In this document: piece after piece, positions 58,275 to 61,242 of the stretch
Layout of the letters: each line of letters begins with the position of its first letter
How positions within the stretch are numbered: the first letter of the stretch is position 1
Assembly: GCF_020164455.1 (NCBI RefSeq)
Contig: NZ_JAIQWW010000027.1
Location: forward strand, 1 to 61,242
Origin: Phyllobacterium chamaecytisi
GTDB taxonomy: Bacteria > Pseudomonadota > Alphaproteobacteria > Rhizobiales > Rhizobiaceae
DNA: 61,242 nt
Direction of reading: 5' to 3'
Position numbers and translations under genes: made by a program
The notes under the pieces: generated by a model
What the model saw: only the letters and a program-made list of their open reading frames with translations
Told to the model about the DNA's origin: nothing
Databases searched by the model: none

Positions 58275-59786
58275 TTGTCAAGATTTTCCCCGGTCGCTGC
58301 AATGCTTATTGCTGTGGCGGTCTTCCTGCTGGACACATTGACTACATTCGACATTGCCATTGCAGTGCTCTACGTAGTGGTAGTGCTGCTGTCGCTCAAT
58401 TTCGCCAATCAGACCCAGCTTGTTGCGATTGGTGCTGGCTGCATGGGATTGACGCTTCTAAGCTTTTTGCTTTCGCACGGACTGGAACTCCCTGCAGAGT
58501 CAATAGGACGTTGCTTCGTCAGCCTTGCTGCCATCGGGATAACGACATTTCTTGCTTTTAGGGTAAAAGCGGCAATCGGTATTCTGGAAGACAGTGAGCA
58601 GCGTTACCGGTCCATTTTCCTGGCCACGGGTGTTGGAATCCTCCAGATGGATTTTACGGGTCTTAAAACTGCCATCGACAAATACAAAACTGATGGTGTC
58701 CAAAGCATCGATGATATTGAGAACCTCGATCCCAGGTTTGTCCGGAAAGCGCTAAGATCGATCAAGTTGATAAACGCCAACAACACCGCTCTAAACATGT
58801 TCAATATGCCGGATATAGATAGGCTGGGCACGCTGCTGCCCGCTCTCGTCAGTTCAGAGGTGGAACGCAAGGTCTGGAATTTCCTCGCATCCATCTGGGC
58901 TGGGAACCACAGCTATGAAGCCGAAACGGTGATAAGAACGTCACAGGGCCGCCAACTCATCTTTCTTTATAATGTTGCCGTACCGCCCGATCGCCCAACT
59001 CTCGACATGGTTCTGATCAGCATAATGGATGTTACCGCGAGACGGGAAGCAGAGAACGAACTCGATGTTGCGCGAAGCCAGCTGGCCCATGTCACCCGGA
59101 TCGCGACCCTTGGCGAATTAACGGTCTCGATCGCTCATGAACTCAATCAGCCTTTAGCCGCCGTGGTCACCAACGGAGGAGCCGGCTTGCGGTGGCTCAG
59201 AAGGGACGTGCCCGATCTGAAAAAAGTCGAATCTTCGATCGAGGGAATGGTCGCCGACGCAACCCGCGCCAGCGAGGTCATCAAGCATTTACGCGGTTTA
59301 TCGGTGAAGTCGTCGCCGAACCCGGTCAACGTTAATCTCAATGAGGTCGCCAAGGAAACAGTCGCACTGCTGCAACGCGAAATTGATGTCAATCAGGTGA
59401 CATCAAGATTTGACCTCGCAGACCATCTCCCGGAGATTCATGGGGACAGGGTACAGCTACAGCAAGTCGTCCTGAATCTGATTTTGAATGCCATTCAGGC
59501 GATGGCGCACGCTCCCGGCGGAAAGAGAGAGCTTCTGGTGAAGTCGTTGTCAGAGGAAGCCGCCGTCGTGTTGCGAATCCAGGACACTGGCCCCGGCATC
59601 CCGCCTGAAGTCCGCGATAGACTGTTTGACCCGTTTTATACGACGAAGCCCGACGGAATGGGTATGGGCTTGTCAATATGCCGTTCAATCTTGACCGCCC
59701 ACGGCGGGAGCATAAATGCAACTTCCGAACCGGGAGCTGGCACCACGTTCGAAGTCACAATTCCATTTACTAAGGAGGTCGGGTGA
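58275..59786 (+). CDS. membrane sensor histidine kinase (FixL-like kinase core)
   Basis: This sensor kinase of about 503 aa has three to four N-terminal membrane helices (AAMLIAVAVFLLDTLTTFDI, VVVVLLSLNFA, CFVSLAAIGITTFLAF). A PAS-like region follows (about residues 100-260), then the phosphoacceptor motif TVSIAHELNQPLAAVVTNGG and an ATPase domain (NLILNAIQAMAHA, DTGPGIP, GMGMGLSICRSI). The ELNQPL-type H-box is shared with FixL/DctB-like kinases. TTG 58275 has GGAG eight bases upstream and is the preferred start; ATG 58140 would add 45 non-hydrophobic residues. It overlaps the regulator gene (TGATG), so they are a pair. No haem-binding PAS signature is seen. Confidence 0.85.
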   Translation: MSRFSPVAAMLIAVAVFLLDTLTTFDIAIAVLYVVVVLLSLNFANQTQLVAIGAGCMGLTLLSFLLSHGLELPAESIGRCFVSLAAIGITTFLAFRVKAAIGILEDSEQRYRSIFLATGVGILQMDFTGLKTAIDKYKTDGVQSIDDIENLDPRFVRKALRSIKLINANNTALNMFNMPDIDRLGTLLPALVSSEVERKVWNFLASIWAGNHSYEAETVIRTSQGRQLIFLYNVAVPPDRPTLDMVLISIMDVTARREAENELDVARSQLAHVTRIATLGELTVSIAHELNQPLAAVVTNGGAGLRWLRRDVPDLKKVESSIEGMVADATRASEVIKHLRGLSVKSSPNPVNVNLNEVAKETVALLQREIDVNQVTSRFDLADHLPEIHGDRVQLQQVVLNLILNAIQAMAHAPGGKRELLVKSLSEEAAVVLRIQDTGPGIPPEVRDRLFDPFYTTKPDGMGMGLSICRSILTAHGGSINATSEPGAGTTFEVTIPFTKEVG

Positions 59787-60415
59787 TGGCCGTGCTCACG
59801 ACGCCGATCGTCTATGTGGTTGACGATGATGTGCATTTGCGGGAAGCGCTACGCAATCTTTTCGAATCGGTCGGTATCCGTGTGGAACTGTTCGGCTCCA
59901 CCGCAGAACTCCTTGCCCGTCCTGCCAAAGTCTCCGCCGAAAGTTGCCTCGTCCTCGATATTCGCCTGCCAGGCGTCAGCGGACTCGATTTTCAGAACCA
60001 GCTAGCGAAGCTTGGGAACAATATCCCCATTATCTTCATGACCGGTCACGGTGATGTCCCCATGTCAGTGCGAGCGATGAAGGCCGGGGCTATCGACTTT
60101 CTTACGAAGCCATTTCGGGATCAGGACATGCTGGATGCGGTCTCGAATGCATTGGCACTGGATCGAAGCCGCCGGGCGAGCGAAGACGAACTGTCCGCGC
60201 TGATGGCGCGGTATGAAAGTCTGACGAGCCGGGAGCGTGAGGTAATCGCCCTGGTAACGAGCGGCCTTATGAACAAGCAGATCGCAGGCAAACTTGGTGT
60301 GAGCGAGATAACTGTAAAGATCCATCGCGGCCATCTGATGGAAAAGATGGGGGTGCGAACTCTCGCGGAACTGGTCAAGGCCTACGAGGCGCTTCGACCC
60401 GGCTTAAACACTTGA
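59786..60415 (+). CDS. FixJ/NarL-family response regulator
   Basis: This 209-residue regulator has the receiver pair VYVVDDDVHLREAL, the phosphoacceptor Asp in LVLDIRLPGVSGLD, the Thr/Lys switch in FMTGHGD and FLTKPFRDQD. The LuxR/FixJ HTH contains LTSREREVIALVTSGLMNKQIAGKLGVSEITVKIH. The GHGDVPMSVRAMKAGAIDFLTKPF style is that of FixJ. Its ATG overlaps the kinase stop (TGATG), so it is the cognate regulator. The divergent oxalate/formate genes are the nearest and likeliest targets. Confidence 0.9.
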   Translation: MAVLTTPIVYVVDDDVHLREALRNLFESVGIRVELFGSTAELLARPAKVSAESCLVLDIRLPGVSGLDFQNQLAKLGNNIPIIFMTGHGDVPMSVRAMKAGAIDFLTKPFRDQDMLDAVSNALALDRSRRASEDELSALMARYESLTSREREVIALVTSGLMNKQIAGKLGVSEITVKIHRGHLMEKMGVRTLAELVKAYEALRPGLNT

Positions 60416-60516
60416 TGCCAGAACCTAAACTTCTGTATGATATCATCTAGTCTCTCAATGGTGCATGTAACCAGCTGATAGTTACAGGCTTTTAGTACCG
60501 TCATAAAGGTTTTCTG

Positions 60517-60885
60517 GTGCACCGTTTGAAATCCATAGTCGTCGTCGAGGACGACGCGTCACTGCGCGATGCCATGGAGAATTTGATCAGCTCACATGGG
60601 CTCAATGTCCATACATTTGCTTCCGCAGAATCATTCCTGGCGCAACGGGGGCTTATTGAAATCGACTGCCTGATAACCGACGTGCAAATGGACGGAATTG
60701 GCGGAGTGGAGTTGTTCCAGATCCTGCGAAATATTGGTGTAGGCACGCCGGTCATCTTCATCACCGCATTCGAGGATGAACGCATACACAAACGGTTGAT
60801 GGCGGCAGGTGCCAAAGGGTTTTTCCGCAAACCTTTCGAAAGCCAGGCCATGATCGATTGCATTGAGCACGCTCTGGCTGTGTAA
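60517..60885 (+). CDS. single-domain response regulator (receiver only)
   Basis: This 122-residue stand-alone receiver has the acidic pair VVVEDDASLRDAM, the phosphoacceptor Asp in CLITDVQMDGIGGVE, Thr in VIFITAFEDE and Lys in GFFRKPFES. It has no output domain; the sequence ends just after helix 5, and no frameshifted HTH follows. The GTG start has AAGG upstream. It may act as a phosphate sink or competitor for the kinase 730 bases upstream, or signal by protein contact. Confidence 0.85.
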   Translation: MHRLKSIVVVEDDASLRDAMENLISSHGLNVHTFASAESFLAQRGLIEIDCLITDVQMDGIGGVELFQILRNIGVGTPVIFITAFEDERIHKRLMAAGAKGFFRKPFESQAMIDCIEHALAV

Positions 60886-61172
60886 TGCATACCAACCGAA
60901 GAAACCGTGCCATAGCCCACATAGGTGCCGTGACAACGTACGCACCGACAGATACCAAGTACACACAGCAAGATCAAAATGGAGGCCGTTGAACGACAAG
61001 CTCCCATATTTGCCGGAAGCTATGCCGAACGAACGTTAAGCAATCGGTTTGCGACAGACGCGAGTTATCAAGCTGGACATAATCGTCAATATTAAAACTT
61101 TGATTTTCTATACCATGGACCGTATCTTTGGCGATCCAAATTGGCAGAATGCAGTGTGAGGGATGGGACTAG
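60886..61172. other. intergenic region without recognised gene
   Basis: The 287 bases between the lone receiver gene and the right-edge gene show no supported ORF, tRNA or strong hairpin. A promoter for the right-edge gene is expected here. Confidence 0.4.
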
Positions 61173-61242
61173 ATGGCACTGTTCGTTGATCGAGTGAGCG
61201 TGAGAACCCGAGTGATGCAATTGGTCGGCATGATGGTGACAA
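61173..61242 (+). CDS. 5' end of a CDS truncated by the window, possibly a membrane signalling protein
   Basis: ATG at 61173 opens a frame that runs to the window edge (23 codons), beginning MALFVDRVSVRTRVMQLVGM. The basic stretch followed by a hydrophobic run resembles the start of methyl-accepting chemotaxis proteins or membrane cyclases (VRTRLM-L-GF-type), but too little is present to assign it. GAGGGATGGG stands upstream of the ATG. Confidence 0.4.
   Translation, partial: MALFVDRVSVRTRVMQLVGMMVT

Noticed and set aside
58275..60415. Identification of the kinase/regulator pair as FixL/FixJ oxygen sensing
   Set aside because: The kinase core is FixL-like, but the haem-pocket PAS signature is not seen and no fix or nif genes are nearby.
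60416..60516. Palindrome ATGATATCAT and TGTAAC/GTTACA repeat between the FixJ-type gene and the lone receiver
   Set aside because: Short, AT-rich dyads of a size expected by chance; not placed relative to any clear promoter.
1..61242. CRISPR arrays, rRNA genes, prophage or insertion sequences
   Set aside because: No regularly spaced repeats, rRNA signatures, transposase motifs or phage structural genes were noticed on either strand.

Overview
The window looks like chromosomal DNA of an alphaproteobacterium of the order Hyphomicrobiales (Rhizobiales), in the Brucella/Phyllobacterium/Mesorhizobium neighbourhood. The sequence-based reasons are a GcrA cell-cycle regulator, an ALAS-type HemA, a class I lysyl-tRNA synthetase, a long two-domain dCTP deaminase, a PodJ-like polarity factor, a SAM-II riboswitch ahead of metZ and an unlinked phoR next to ppk2. 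There are no transposases, integrases, phage genes or CRISPR arrays. Most of the window is ordinary, densely packed core genome.

Layout. 0-5.6 kb: a small NepR-like protein at the edge, galE, allantoicase, hemA, an aminotransferase and mscL. 5.8-10 kb: a CrbS/CrbR-like pair, in which a kinase fused to an SLC5 transporter converges on a LuxR-type regulator. 10.2-17.3 kb: proline iminopeptidase, small stress or unknown proteins, pyrD, a MATE exporter, a CAP-domain lipoprotein, tRNA-Gly(CCC) and dcd. 17.4-24 kb: SAM-II riboswitch plus metZ, apaG, the argD-argF-hslO operon and gcrA, with a structured region between argD and gcrA. 24-33 kb: phoR, ppk2, a family 2 glycosyltransferase, an orphan solute-binding protein, class I lysK and an S24-type regulator beside a nuclease-like membrane protein. 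33-40 kb: a four-gene fatty-acid beta-oxidation operon read leftward behind a near-perfect 30-bp palindrome. 40-49 kb: podJ-like, a TSUP transporter with its TIGR02186 partner, a TPR-methyltransferase, and a nitronate monooxygenase-like gene carrying the same operator as the fad operon. 48.6-52.4 kb: a coxSLM-type molybdenum hydroxylase of the AYRGAGR (form II) class.

52.65-61 kb is the most distinctive part. Immediately 3' of tRNA-Thr(CGT) lies a leftward cluster of four genes: dps-like, Tat-exported bicupin oxalate decarboxylase, FocA/NirC-type channel and FdhF/YdeP-type molybdoenzyme. Diverging from it is a membrane histidine kinase, a FixJ-type regulator and a lone receiver domain. A coherent reading (inference) is a periplasmic oxalate-to-formate, proton-consuming stress module with its own signalling system. 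An inverted repeat in the shared promoter region is the natural operator candidate.

Start codons were chosen from Shine-Dalgarno spacing and family N-termini where possible; uncertain ones are flagged. No database search was run, so family names rest on motifs and recalled family features.
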